From positions 1,275,001 to 1,339,000 of the forward strand of contig NZ_UGSI01000002.1 in assembly GCF_900454495.1 (NCBI RefSeq): a stretch of DNA of 64,000 nt, in the 5' to 3' direction. Both the position numbers and the translations under genes were made by a program. This DNA is from Paenibacillus macerans. Its GTDB lineage: Bacteria; Bacillota; Bacilli; Paenibacillales; Paenibacillaceae. Positions 51,243 through 60,357 of the stretch are shown in pieces (positions within the stretch are counted from its first letter, which is position 1; each line of letters begins with the position of its first letter). The notes below the pieces were generated by a model. It was not told the origin of the DNA, ran no database searches, and saw nothing but the letters and a program-made list of their open reading frames with translations.

Positions 51243-51272
51243 AGATAATTTGCGGTAACACTCGGCACTTCT

Positions 51273-51313
51273 AAAAGCTTGTTTCTACTTTTAGGGTGGG
51301 AGCAAGCTTTTTT
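51273..51313 (+). terminator. Terminator of cassette 2
   Basis: AAAAGCTTG pairs with CAAGCTTTTTT, like the terminator at 42333. Confidence 0.8.
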
Positions 51314-51386
51314 AGCTATGAGGTAAAATTGGTTTAGGCTATTTATGTTCGTACCAGGTATTCAATATTACCGTAATATTAAACGT

Positions 51387-51416
51387 TTGATTACAAGGCT
51401 TGCATACTAGTATAAT
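51387..51416 (+). promoter_or_regulatory. Displaced promoter and operator of the GntR gene
   Basis: TTGATT (51387-51392) and TATAAT (51411-51416), 18 bases apart. The palindrome ATACTAGTAT (51404-51413) overlaps the -10 box and shares the half-site ATACTAG with the operator at 57738. An AAGGTGAGAATG signal follows at 51440-51451, exactly where the TnpB element begins, so this is most likely the original control region of the GntR gene now 1.5 kb away. Confidence 0.65.
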
Positions 51417-51459
51417 AATTTTATCGTAGTATATTAGGTAAGGTGAGAATGTCAACAAC

Positions 51460-51627
51460 TCATGACTATAGTCACGAGCTTGTCTCTGCCTACATCGTAG
51501 ACAGTGCTTGTGTTTTGCACATGCCTTTTAGACTTATTCCTAACCGGTAGTGCAAACGCACCTCACGGTGCTCCTACCTTAGCGTGCTGGAACATAAGGA
51601 CGGTTGACCTCGCCCCTACGACAAGAG
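51460..51627 (-). ncRNA. Probable omega/right-end RNA of TnpB
   Basis: TnpB proteins use an RNA made from the 3' part of their own gene through the right end. Here that is the 170 bases after the tnpB stop, which contain a GC-rich hairpin (AGGAGCACCGTGAGGTGCG near 51563-51582) and end at the sub-terminal palindrome. The guide would begin outside the element, in TTGACATTCTCACC of the GntR leader. Assigned by known TnpB biology and position, not by folding. Confidence 0.45.
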
Positions 51628-52752
51628 TTATACTCCTGCTGTAACTGTACCGATGTACTCTATTCCTTTGCGGTACAGATTCATTGCACCAATTCTGTCA
51701 TCGTTAGAACAATAGTGACAGCTTCGGCATTCAAAGGTATGCGTCTTTTTGTTTCGATTTGCTCGTTCAATATGTCCACATTTCGGGCAGGTTTGAGAAG
51801 TATATTTAGGATCTAATGCGATGACTCGTTGTCCGTTCCGTTGAGCCTTATATTCTAACAGTTGACGGAACTGGTGAAATGCCCAGGAAACCAACACATA
51901 ACGATGGCGCACACATACTTTTTCAGTTACTGAACGAACATGGTTTAAATTTTCGATCACAAAAAGAGTACTTTTCGGATAGGTTTCAACGAGTGCCTTT
52001 GTTATTTGATGGTTCACATCGGTAACATAACGGTTTTCTCTTGAACCGATTTGCTTTAGACGTTTACGGGCAGAGGGGCTTTGTCTCATCTGAAGTTGTT
52101 TGCGTAAGGCTTTATACTGACCTCGTTTGTGTTTAACCGTTCGTCCAGGATAAAACGTCGTCTTGTTTTGACTGTCGTAGGTTGTGGCAAGAAAGTTCAT
52201 TCCGAGGTCAATTCCAACAATATGGTTGACATCCGCAAAATCTAATTCTGGGAACTCTTTGGTCATGGGAATGTGCAAGAACCATTTCTTATGTTTATAA
52301 ACGAGCTTGGCCGTACCAAACTTCCACGTCCCATCAAAGAAGTGTTGCATTCCTTGTTTTTCGTAACGAAGCTTCAAACGTCCATCCAGTGTATTTAAGC
52401 TAAACATGTTAGAGTTCAAAGAATAATCTCGATTCCATACCAGATCATATTCAGGTAATTTGAATTTGACCAGGTTCCAATCGTGACCGCCTACTTGAGC
52501 AGATTTATAGCGGGCAATGACGGTTTTGATCACCGATTGCGCCATTTGACTTTTCAAACCAAAACGACTTCGAAGTTCTTGATAATACAAGTCATTGAGT
52601 GTACGCTGATTTAATTCTTTCGTTTTAAATACAATGACCGAAAGATAATTACAGGATTCACGATAGGCTTTTGTTGTTTTGATGAGCATTTCCGTATGTT
52701 CATGCGGGACATAGATTTGGATTTTCGCTGTAATAGTAGATATCCGATTCAC
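51628..52752 (-). CDS. tnpB: TnpB, RNA-guided nuclease
   Basis: 374 residues. The RuvC-like core is complete: Asp in HIVGIDLGMNFLATTY, Glu in LFVIENLNHV and Asp in NDDRIGAMNLYRKG, with the zinc finger CPKCGH ... CRSCHY between the last two. The N-terminus (KIQIYVPHEHTEMLIKTTKA) is the usual wedge domain. It should be an active RNA-guided DNA nuclease that helps the element persist at its site. The frame is intact. It lies opposite to the GntR gene, in whose leader it is inserted. Confidence 0.9.
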   Translation of the reverse strand: MNRISTITAKIQIYVPHEHTEMLIKTTKAYRESCNYLSVIVFKTKELNQRTLNDLYYQELRSRFGLKSQMAQSVIKTVIARYKSAQVGGHDWNLVKFKLPEYDLVWNRDYSLNSNMFSLNTLDGRLKLRYEKQGMQHFFDGTWKFGTAKLVYKHKKWFLHIPMTKEFPELDFADVNHIVGIDLGMNFLATTYDSQNKTTFYPGRTVKHKRGQYKALRKQLQMRQSPSARKRLKQIGSRENRYVTDVNHQITKALVETYPKSTLFVIENLNHVRSVTEKVCVRHRYVLVSWAFHQFRQLLEYKAQRNGQRVIALDPKYTSQTCPKCGHIERANRNKKTHTFECRSCHYCSNDDRIGAMNLYRKGIEYIGTVTAGV

Positions 52753-52919
52753 CTCTTTTCACTAAATCTAGTATAGCATATGATCAAGTGGAAAATGGTT
52801 GAATCTTCATGACGAAAGGAGGAGGCATGGAGCTTTCGGCTTTCGAGCTACCGATGGGTAGCCCTCATGCCGAGCGCAATACCTCACACGACTAAAGTCT
52901 CGTGTCTCCATGCGCGGTT

Positions 52920-53627
52920 ATGAATTTACCGAACATTTCCAAAAATAGAAACACTCTGTCCGATCACGCTTATCACGTTATTCGGGGGGCCATTGTTACG
53001 CTGCAGTTGGAACCGGGGCAGCTCGTATTTGAATCGGAGTTAGGCAGCACATTGGGGGTAAGCCGGACACCGATCAGGGAGGCTTTCCGCCGTTTGATGA
53101 CAGAGGAATTAATCGAGATCCTGCCGCAGCGCGGCGCCCGAATCGCATATATGTCCAAGAAGAAGATTGAGGAGGCTCGCTTTGTACGTTTAAGTCTTGA
53201 GGTGAGCGCTTTTAAAGAAGCGGCCAGGAAGTGGAACGCAAACGATGCTGCCTTCGAGAAGGCGTATCAGCAGATCAAGGGGATCTTGGAAGAGCATCGA
53301 AAAATCATTGATGAACAAAACTTCGATAGGTTCCTTGAGCTTGATGAGAGTTTCCACAGTGCGGTATTGGAGCTTACGGGAAATTCCACGTTGATATCGA
53401 TCATCAATCAAATGCGCGGTCATTTAAACCGCATGCGGTATTTAGAGCTGCTGGAAACGAAGCATATGAATCAGCTTGTAAGCGAACACGAGGCTATATT
53501 CGAAGCCATAACCGTTAATGATGAAGAGAAAACGGAACGACTGCTCAGAGAGCACATTACGTCGCTTGAATATTGCACACCGGATTTGGTTAAGAAGTAC
53601 TCGCATTATTTTCAAAGCGTAGAATGA
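52920..53627 (+). CDS. GntR-family regulator, FCD (FadR-like) type
   Basis: 235 residues. Winged helix at 18-75 (LSDHAYHVIRGAIVTLQLEPGQLVFESELGSTLGVSRTPIREAFRRL), then an FCD domain whose probable metal ligands are Asp in ELDESFHSAV with nearby His residues, and His in SEHEAIFEAI. Such proteins sense small carboxylates. The ATG at 52920 coincides with the edge of the TnpB element and has no ribosome-binding site of its own. The shared ATACTAG half-sites suggest it controls itself and the MFS/dehydrogenase genes at 58-60 kb, as LgoR does for L-galactonate genes (inferred). Confidence 0.85.
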   Translation: MNLPNISKNRNTLSDHAYHVIRGAIVTLQLEPGQLVFESELGSTLGVSRTPIREAFRRLMTEELIEILPQRGARIAYMSKKKIEEARFVRLSLEVSAFKEAARKWNANDAAFEKAYQQIKGILEEHRKIIDEQNFDRFLELDESFHSAVLELTGNSTLISIINQMRGHLNRMRYLELLETKHMNQLVSEHEAIFEAITVNDEEKTERLLREHITSLEYCTPDLVKKYSHYFQSVE

Positions 53628-53630
53628 AAA

Positions 53631-53669
53631 CAAGAACCGAAAGCGATATGCTCTCGGTTCTTGTTCTTT
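53631..53669 (+). terminator. Terminator between the GntR and SLH genes
   Basis: CAAGAACCGA at 53631-53640 pairs with TCGGTTCTTG at 53654-53663, then TTCTTT. It may serve both convergent genes. Confidence 0.75.
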
Positions 53670-53706
53670 AACCTAAAGGTTCCAAAACACCCTCCGGCTC
53701 AGGCTC

Positions 53707-56628
53707 TCACTGATAATTCACTTCTTCCGCGAAGTAAATCTCCTTCAAACGATCCTTTATGCGTTGAATTTCCTCCGCTGTTAACGGAGCCGTTGGGTTT
53801 AGCTTGAAGTTCCTGCCGGTGACGTAACTTACATCCGTGTTCTTATCCAGGTTGTAGGGTGTCTTTGGAACCGGAACGCGGGTATAGTCGGTGAAATCAA
53901 TAATAGACCATGCTTCGTCTCCATCTTCCTTGGATAAAATAATCCGCTGTGAGGCGTTTTCCGTCCACAAATAGCGCAGATTGGCCGGCGAATTATTGAA
54001 GTCCATAGCCGTCTTAATGCCGGAGCCTCTGAACATGAGCGTAAATTCCGCATGATCATTATTTGATCCGGCTGATGATTCATAAATCTGTTTCAGTCCG
54101 TCCACGCCCACAATCTCGACCTCGCGGTGGGCAGGGAAGTGATTCACAAAGTTCTCCCAGATTTGCGACATGTTATGGTTGCTGGCAAGCCAGTTGATGT
54201 CCAAAATAATGGACATGTAGTTTACCGTATTTATACGTTGAAACGGATTATCTAAATATTGTCGTGCTATATACAGTTGTGGTGCCGCATCCGTTTCATT
54301 CACATACGGGTCGCCCGGATGGAGAGTCCAGCGTGAGGAATCTTGGGTATAGCGTGATCCAATCGGATCAATCGTAATCGAGTTCATGAATACGGTACCG
54401 CTATTATCAGTAAATCCCTGCGCAGGGACCATTGGATTGTCCTTATTGGACCAGTAAGGCATCAAAGGCGAACCCTCGCCATACATGCCGTTCACATTAT
54501 ATTGTGTAGCCGACCATCCCATCGCGGAAGTGATCTTAAAGTGATCTTTAAGCCATTGGGTTTGCTCGGGATTCACCGTAAAGCTGGTCAGTGATTTAGG
54601 CAGATACTTCCGATATTGGTCCGTATCCATGCTTTCAAACACCGAAGGTGATCCCAGCGTACCGGATTGGTGCAGCTCATTAAGCGCATTATAACGATAC
54701 ATATACAACCACTCGTTCATCCGCAATTCCCAAAAAGGGAGCTCATACAGGTTATTCGGATACCCGTCCAGAATACCGACTTCATCACCATACTGATCGA
54801 CGTATTCCAACACCTTTTTAAGCTGCGGGCGATTCGTTTCTACGAAAACAAATCGATTTTCCATAGCCCAAGTTACTTTTATGTTAGGGCCAAAGCGGTC
54901 CATCAGCAATTGACGAGCCTGCTCGATTTGCTCTACCGTGGTCGTACTGCCCGGATCTTGTCCCTGCAGCATTAGCGAGACAGCAAAATATTGTTTTTGG
55001 CGTTCTCCGGGTACTACCGTTAATTCGGCATCGGATATGAAGTGAATTCCCTGGGATGGCGATTCAACTTCGATCTTGAACGGAATGACGGAGTTCACTG
55101 CAGGAATCAGATGCAGGTTGGCGATGTGCCCATCCTCGTCAAATATTCCCCTGGAATCCTCGATCCGAAGCTTCAAGTCCGACGGTAACTGACTTGGTGG
55201 TATAACCTCTCCCTTGGCATTCTGAAATACATAGGGCATACTCCAGGCTGCAGGGTCTAGAGTAGGGGACTGCGGAATGGTATACGTGGCCAAGTATACG
55301 GATTTGATTACACTCGGGTCCTCTGCTGGAGGAGCTTTTCCTTTTACGATCAGCTTGGTCTGGGCTGTAAGTACCTGATAGGGCTTGGCAACGGTGATTT
55401 TTATCCCTACAGGAATGAAGCTGTCAGCCGCCGGAATAAGCTCGGCATGGGCGATTTTCCCTTGTTCATCAAAAACCCCTAATTCATCGCTAAATGCATA
55501 AGTAACATTTGTGACGCTGGCCGCGGGAATGCTTACCGGCCGCCCCTCCTTGTAGAGCTGAAAGGACAGCTGATACGAAGGATACGTTTCCGGTTGATTT
55601 ACCAGCTCCGGCGCCTTGATGACGACCTCATCCGCCACAAAATCCACAGGAGGATCACCTACTGGAAGCACCGGTGGTTTAGACGGATTTGTTGGCGGTG
55701 TCACCGGTGGTGTCACAGGCGGGTCGAGACCAGGCTCCGGCGGTATCCCTGGCTGTTCCGGCTTCGGCTTTGTTGGTGTTGCCGGATCTGTCGGTGTTAC
55801 CGGACCGGCCGGTGGATCAGGTCTGGGACTATGGCTTCTGGGCTCCGCGATTTGCGGATTCGCACGCCGGCCGCTAATTTCCGGCGCCAGATCGACCGCT
55901 GCCGTATTCGGTTCAGGCGGGCTGGCCGGCTGATTCGCCATTGCAGCTTCATTTCCCGATGCATCCATTAAACGCTTGGCCCGATCTCTCAGATCGTCAC
56001 CGCCAAGCCATACCCGATAAGCAACCAGCGTAGCGTCCTGCCGTGTCACAAAATGTTTGGGATGGAAATAATGATTCGTATCTCCCTCTATCAGCTCTAA
56101 TTGCTCCATCAGCCACACGCTCGTTTGCGCATAGTCCGATATATCGGACCGGTCCACAAAGCTGGATATACCGGGGGACGGGATATCTTCAGAAACCCCG
56201 AAATACCTGGCGTACCATACGGCCATATCCTGGCGAGTCAGATTGCGCTTGGCGCCGAATAATTGGCCGCCGATTCCTTTAGTGATGCTCTCTTCCTGCA
56301 AGACCCGTACATAAGGGAGAGCCCATGGGGACACATCGCGAAAAGAAGCTAGCTCTTTGTTAGTCGGTATTCGCTTTAAGGTTTTAGCGAAAATGCTTGC
56401 CCATTCCTGCCGCGAAATCAATTGCAAAGGCCGAAAGCTCCCATCCTTATAACCAGTAACGTAACCTTTGGCAGCCATGGCCTCGATCGCATCGGCCGCA
56501 TAGGAGTGTTCAATATCGTTAAAGGTTCTGTCCGCAAAAGCGGGAACACTATGCATACAGAACAGCCACACCGCCAGTAGACCAGCCAGGTAACGCCTAA
56601 TCCGGTTTAATTTTTTTTCACACTTCAT
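53707..56628 (-). CDS. SLH-domain surface protein with large unknown C-terminal domain
   Basis: 973 residues. Signal peptide 1-32 (cut after VPAFA). Three SLH repeats lie at about 34-210 (FNDIEHSYAADAIEAMAAKGYVTGYKDGSF; VSPWALPYVRVLQEESITKGI; VDRSDISDYAQTSVWLMEQL), which bind pyruvylated cell-wall polymer. A Pro-rich stretch at about 225-325 leads to two similar Ig-like domains (328-425 and 440-535), then 430 residues with KVTWAMENRFVFVE, YGDEVGILDGYPNNLYEL and AQGFTDNSGTVFMNSITIDP. That last part recalls the DUF3863/DUF3864 proteins of unknown function, possibly sugar-active; I hold this loosely. AGGAGGTG lies 15 bases from the ATG, a long spacing. Confidence 0.82.
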   Translation of the reverse strand: MKCEKKLNRIRRYLAGLLAVWLFCMHSVPAFADRTFNDIEHSYAADAIEAMAAKGYVTGYKDGSFRPLQLISRQEWASIFAKTLKRIPTNKELASFRDVSPWALPYVRVLQEESITKGIGGQLFGAKRNLTRQDMAVWYARYFGVSEDIPSPGISSFVDRSDISDYAQTSVWLMEQLELIEGDTNHYFHPKHFVTRQDATLVAYRVWLGGDDLRDRAKRLMDASGNEAAMANQPASPPEPNTAAVDLAPEISGRRANPQIAEPRSHSPRPDPPAGPVTPTDPATPTKPKPEQPGIPPEPGLDPPVTPPVTPPTNPSKPPVLPVGDPPVDFVADEVVIKAPELVNQPETYPSYQLSFQLYKEGRPVSIPAASVTNVTYAFSDELGVFDEQGKIAHAELIPAADSFIPVGIKITVAKPYQVLTAQTKLIVKGKAPPAEDPSVIKSVYLATYTIPQSPTLDPAAWSMPYVFQNAKGEVIPPSQLPSDLKLRIEDSRGIFDEDGHIANLHLIPAVNSVIPFKIEVESPSQGIHFISDAELTVVPGERQKQYFAVSLMLQGQDPGSTTTVEQIEQARQLLMDRFGPNIKVTWAMENRFVFVETNRPQLKKVLEYVDQYGDEVGILDGYPNNLYELPFWELRMNEWLYMYRYNALNELHQSGTLGSPSVFESMDTDQYRKYLPKSLTSFTVNPEQTQWLKDHFKITSAMGWSATQYNVNGMYGEGSPLMPYWSNKDNPMVPAQGFTDNSGTVFMNSITIDPIGSRYTQDSSRWTLHPGDPYVNETDAAPQLYIARQYLDNPFQRINTVNYMSIILDINWLASNHNMSQIWENFVNHFPAHREVEIVGVDGLKQIYESSAGSNNDHAEFTLMFRGSGIKTAMDFNNSPANLRYLWTENASQRIILSKEDGDEAWSIIDFTDYTRVPVPKTPYNLDKNTDVSYVTGRNFKLNPTAPLTAEEIQRIKDRLKEIYFAEEVNYQ

Positions 56629-56874
56629 TATTTCAGATCATTGCACCTCCTCTACGAGACAATACCGAATTACTCTTCGGCTGCACCCCCATGTCAATTG
56701 TGAAAATTAGCACTTTTTTTCAAACGACTTTTCATTCCCATTACAAAAAACACCAAACTGTATATACTTGGATTATCGGAAGAATCTCCCTGGGAGTGAA
56801 TAAAACCAGCAAAAAAAGTGGTTTTAGAAACATACCTTTTAAAGCCATAATTCCCTATCACTTAACAATGGTTT

Positions 56875-57576
56875 TCATTGGTAATTGAGTGTTTGAGAAC
56901 CCTTATAAACGTAATAATAGCCGTTTGAAATTCCATCTTGCGGATAAGCCGCAGGATCTTCGCTTGTTACTTGACCTGCAAACTCTCGATTTATAAACGC
57001 AGGTTCTCCTTCCTCGATTAACGCTTCAGCGGACATTCCACTGATCGGCCTTACCGTACTGGACCAGAACGTAACCAAATAAACATCGTCAGCATTAAAC
57101 TGATATCGTCCTTCACTTGGTGTCCCCTCATAAAACAACTCTGCCAAAGCAGCCGCTTCCGACCCTCTCATGAAAATGCGAATATCATCGGTTCCGTTCC
57201 AGCGGTGGGGGATCCCGCCCCTTGGATTGACGTATTCTACAATTTCCGGCTCCACATCGCGAATAAAATCAACAACCGTATATTTATAAACCCCTTCCGT
57301 TACACTCACGGTTGCAACCCCAGTTGTTTTCCCCGTTCTATAGCCGGTGTACCCTCCGTATACATTTGGGGTTTCGCCGATCGCGGCAAAAAACGTTTTC
57401 TGATCCATAGATCCTGCTCTTCCGGGTACTGCGGTGAGTCTATAGGTCCTGACTTCCGTGCCCTTATACTTATCCCAAGCGTATTCTGCAGCCGCATAAG
57501 ATACTCCGTTATTCCAGCCCGCAGATACCGCCATAAGAATGCCAATCATCAAGAATAATCGCCATTTTTTCAACAT
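56875..57576 (-). CDS. Secreted protein of unknown function
   Basis: 233 residues with a signal peptide (MLKKWRLFLMIGILMAVSAGWNNGVSYAAA). The mature part is beta-rich: TEVRTYRLTAVPGRAGSMDQ, a Gly/Tyr-rich VYGGYTGYRTGK, VTEGVYKYTVVDFI, and a YYYVYKGSQTLNYQ end. AAGGAGAGAAAAAG precedes the ATG. It is on the same strand as the SLH gene, with 250 AT-rich bases between that hold no gene. No family recognised. Confidence 0.7.
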   Translation of the reverse strand: MLKKWRLFLMIGILMAVSAGWNNGVSYAAAEYAWDKYKGTEVRTYRLTAVPGRAGSMDQKTFFAAIGETPNVYGGYTGYRTGKTTGVATVSVTEGVYKYTVVDFIRDVEPEIVEYVNPRGGIPHRWNGTDDIRIFMRGSEAAALAELFYEGTPSEGRYQFNADDVYLVTFWSSTVRPISGMSAEALIEEGEPAFINREFAGQVTSEDPAAYPQDGISNGYYYVYKGSQTLNYQ

Positions 57577-57737
57577 CTTTTTCTCTCCTTTTTTTCTCTA
57601 AATCCACGCAAATGATCATTAGCATTATAGCGTTTCAATAATTCCGCTAACAGTTAAATTTTAGAAGAAAAATAGGAGCAGGGGGCAAAAGAACTATTTT
57701 TCGGGGAGTGACAAAATGATCACAAACTTCAACTTGT

Positions 57738-57762
57738 ATACTAGCATAATGTATGCTAGTAT
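57738..57762. promoter_or_regulatory. Palindromic operator in front of the MFS-dehydrogenase genes
   Basis: ATACTAGCATA (57738-57748), ATG, TATGCTAGTAT (57752-57762): a perfect inverted repeat with 11-base arms. A CATAAT -10-like hexamer lies within. The ATACTAG half-site also marks the GntR promoter at 51404, so the GntR protein is the best candidate to bind here. Confidence 0.8.
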
Positions 57763-57810
57763 TTCACTTAAGGCTGGCCTTAAGAAGTCTGTACAGATGA
57801 AGCAGTTATA

Positions 57811-57824
57811 AGAAAGCGCTTTAT
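57811..57824 (+). promoter_or_regulatory. Possible catabolite-repression (cre) site
   Basis: AGAAAGCGCTTTAT has the AAAGCGCTTT core and differs slightly from the CcpA consensus. It lies between the GntR-type operator and the transporter gene, as expected for a sugar-acid locus. Confidence 0.45.
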
Positions 57825-57829
57825 GTTAA

Positions 57830-57931
57830 TTGGAAAAAGCAATTTGTGCGGCGAAGGCGGCGATCGGCAATTTCACCCCACGGCTGGCCGTACATATTGA
57901 CGACGGATTTATGGCCTGCTCGGGCGTTTAA
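57830..57931 (+). pseudogene. 3' remnant of a gene lost from the operon start
   Basis: A short open frame reading EKAICAAKAAIGNFTPRLAV, then HIDDGFMACSGV and a stop at 57929. It has the look of the end of a real enzyme, not of a leader peptide, and no ribosome-binding site precedes its TTG. It lies between the operator and the MFS gene, so a former first gene of the operon was probably deleted. The parent family is not recognised. Confidence 0.35.
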
Positions 57932-57978
57932 TAAACGAGTGGCGACAAAATTCCATAATTGAAAGGAGTCAACAGCGC

Positions 57979-59249
57979 ATGTTATCTAAAGGGCGTGGCA
58001 TCGTTCTGGTTTTGCTGTTTTTGGCGGGAGTTATTAATTACTTGGATCGCTCGGCTTTCTCCGTCGCAGCTCCATTTATTCAGAAAAGTTTTCAGCTCAA
58101 TGCGGCTCAGATGGGCCTATTATTTAGCAGCTTCTTTATTGGTTACGCTCTCTTTAACTTTATAGGCGGTTTCTTGTCCGACAAGTTCGGCCCGAAAAAG
58201 GTGCTCGGTTATTCCATGACATTCTGGTCGCTTTTTGCCGGTTTAACCGCCGCTACCTTCAACTTTGTCTCTTTGTTTATTGCGCGCGTATTGTTTGGGA
58301 TGGGGGAAGGTCCGCTCTCCTCCTCGCAAAGCAAAATGGTAATAACTGGTTTCCGAAGAAATACCGGGCCAGAGCTTTATCGATCTCCATGGCCGGAACC
58401 TCGCTGGGCGGAGCCATTTCGGGTCCTATCGTCGGGATTATTGCTTTGACTTGGGGCTGGAAAGTATCCTTTGTCCTGATTACGATTATAGGTCTGATTT
58501 GGACGGCGTTCTGGCTCAAATGCGTGAAGGATGCTCCGAAGGACGTTGCAGACGATGAAGCTGATGATGAAAAAGAGGTACAGCCTGCTCCGGCCGGCAA
58601 AACCAAAACCCCGCTCTCTTTTTATTTGAAACATCCGACGGTTTTGTTTACGTCGGTAGCGTTTTTTGCTTACAACTATATCTTGTTTTTCTTCCTGACC
58701 TGGTTCCCGAGTTATTTGATTCAGGCCAGGGGCCTGGACATCAAGGAGATGAGCTTTGCCACGATGATTCCGTGGACGGTTGGATTTCTCGGCTTTGCTT
58801 TGGGCGGCTTCATTATCGATTTTCTTTACAAAAAGACAGGCAATGCCATGTTCTCCCGCAAAGTCGTATTGGTCACATGTTTGCTTGGCGCTGCGGTCAG
58901 TATCGGTTTTGCCGGTCTGGTCAACACCACGGCTGCCGCGGTTTCATTGATGGCAGCGGCGGTATTCTTCCTGTATCTTACAGCGATTACGTACTGGGCG
59001 ATTATTCAAGATACGGTTGAAAAAGAGCGGGTGGGCGGCGTCGGCGGCTTCATGCATTTTCTTGCAAATACATCCGGCATCATCGGCCCGACGGCTACGG
59101 GAATGCTCGTGCAAACGACAGGTCATTTTACAAGCGCTTTCATTCTGGCAGGCGGGCTGGCGGTGATCGGGGCGTTGTGTGTCGCTTTTTTCGTAAAGCC
59201 CATTAAGGATAAAAAAGTGAAGCTTGCCACGGAACGGACGATTGCTTAA
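57979..59249 (+). pseudogene. MFS sugar-acid transporter (anion:cation symporter type) with frameshift
   Basis: The N-terminal part (LFLAGVINYLDRSAFSVAAPF, FNFIGGFLSDKFGPKKVLGY, ARVLFGMGEGPLSS) and the part from 58389 (ISMAGTSLGGAISGPIVG ... FLTWFPSYLIQARGLDIKEM) together make one 12-span transporter of about 423 residues, of the D-galactonate/glucarate type. The frame breaks near 58341: GTAATAACTGG where GTAAATAACTGG would restore the family sequence MVNNWFPKKYRARALSIS. One base is missing, either a true mutation or a base-calling error. GAAAGGAG precedes the ATG. It is followed 35 bases later by the dehydrogenase gene. Confidence 0.85.
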
Positions 59250-59284
59250 ATAAACCTAAATTATAAGGGAACGGAGTGAGTGGA

Positions 59285-60310
59285 TTGAAAGCGATCCAAG
59301 TTGTGGAACCGGGGAAAATGAGACTGATCGAAAAAGAAATGCCGCGGATTATTCACGGTAACGAGGTGTTGATTAAAGTTCGTATGGTGGGCATATGCGG
59401 CTCCGACATGCACATTTATCACGGGACTTCTCCGGTAGCCACCTACCCGCGCGTAATCGGCCACGAGATGGCTGGGGAAGTCGAAGAAATCGGCGCGGAT
59501 GTCCACCGGCTGTTACCCGGAGATAAGGTGGTCATGGAGCCGATCGAAACCTGCGGACAATGTTATGCCTGCAAAGCCGGCCGCAAAAATGTGTGCGCCA
59601 AGCTGCAGGTGTACGGAGTTCACAAGGACGGCTCCTTCCAGGAATATATCGTCCTTCCCGAGCATTTAGTGCATAAAGTGGACCATCGCTTAGCTTGGGA
59701 GGAGGCGGTTTTGGTCGAACCGTTTACGATCGGTGCCCAAGCAAACTGGCGTGGCGATGTCCGGGCTGGAGATTATGTTTTTGTTATGGGAGCGGGTCCG
59801 ATCGGATTGTGTGCGCTGCAGGTCGCCAAACTCAAAGGCGCGGTGTGCGTGATTTCCGACTTAAGCGATGAGAAGCTGGCATATGCTAAGGAAGTTGGCG
59901 CCGACTATACTTTGAATCCGCTTACCGATAATGTGGCCGACGAGATTAAGCGCATAACGGGCGGATTAGGTCCGAACGTAACGATCGATGCGGTTTGTAC
60001 GGAAAAAACCTTCGAACAGGCGGTGGAAATGACCTCTGTGGCCGGACGGGTCGTCGTTCTCGGCTTTGGCGAGACCCCTTCGCAAATACCGCAGCTGCCC
60101 ATTACTAAGAAAGAAGTAACCATCGCGGGCTCCCGTTTGCAATCGGGCAAGTTTCCTGAAGTGATAGAATGGTTTAACAGCGGGAGGATCGCGGTGAATT
60201 CTTTTGTCACGCATCGTTTTGCGTTGGAGGATTTTCGTGCAGCGATCGAGCTCATCGAAACCCATCCTAACCAAGTTCGGAAAGTGGTCCTGGAGCTCCA
60301 TACGAAATAG
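59285..60310 (+). CDS. Zinc-dependent alcohol/polyol dehydrogenase
   Basis: 341 residues, medium-chain family. Catalytic zinc ligands appear in GICGSDMHIYHG and GHEMAGEVEE; the structural zinc has its four Cys in ETCGQCYACKAGRKNVC; the NAD(P) site is GAGPIGLCAL. It resembles sorbitol, threonine and L-galactonate 5-dehydrogenases (GVHKDGSFQEYIVLPEHLVHKV). I prefer TTG 59285 (MKAIQVVEPG) to GTG 59276, because the GGAG at 59272-59275 is then correctly spaced. Next to the MFS gene and an operator shared with a GntR gene, it looks like lgoD beside lgoT and lgoR; the substrate is inferred only. Confidence 0.87.
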   Translation: MKAIQVVEPGKMRLIEKEMPRIIHGNEVLIKVRMVGICGSDMHIYHGTSPVATYPRVIGHEMAGEVEEIGADVHRLLPGDKVVMEPIETCGQCYACKAGRKNVCAKLQVYGVHKDGSFQEYIVLPEHLVHKVDHRLAWEEAVLVEPFTIGAQANWRGDVRAGDYVFVMGAGPIGLCALQVAKLKGAVCVISDLSDEKLAYAKEVGADYTLNPLTDNVADEIKRITGGLGPNVTIDAVCTEKTFEQAVEMTSVAGRVVVLGFGETPSQIPQLPITKKEVTIAGSRLQSGKFPEVIEWFNSGRIAVNSFVTHRFALEDFRAAIELIETHPNQVRKVVLELHTK

Positions 60311-60357
60311 AGAAGTCCAGAATAACCACCTGGCCAAGCGGGCCGAAGGCTTGGGAG

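Larger units (their letters stand above)
51452..52919 (-). mobile_element. IS200/IS605-type element carrying only tnpB
   Basis: The tnpB gene lies on the minus strand. The right end (low coordinates) has a near-palindrome CTCGTGACTATAGTCATGAG, and the left end (high coordinates) has CACGAGACTTTAGTCGTG, the sub-terminal hairpins expected of this group. No tnpA is present. TTCAT stands just outside the left end on the minus strand and could be the target or TAM sequence. Boundaries are good to about ten bases. Confidence 0.7.
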
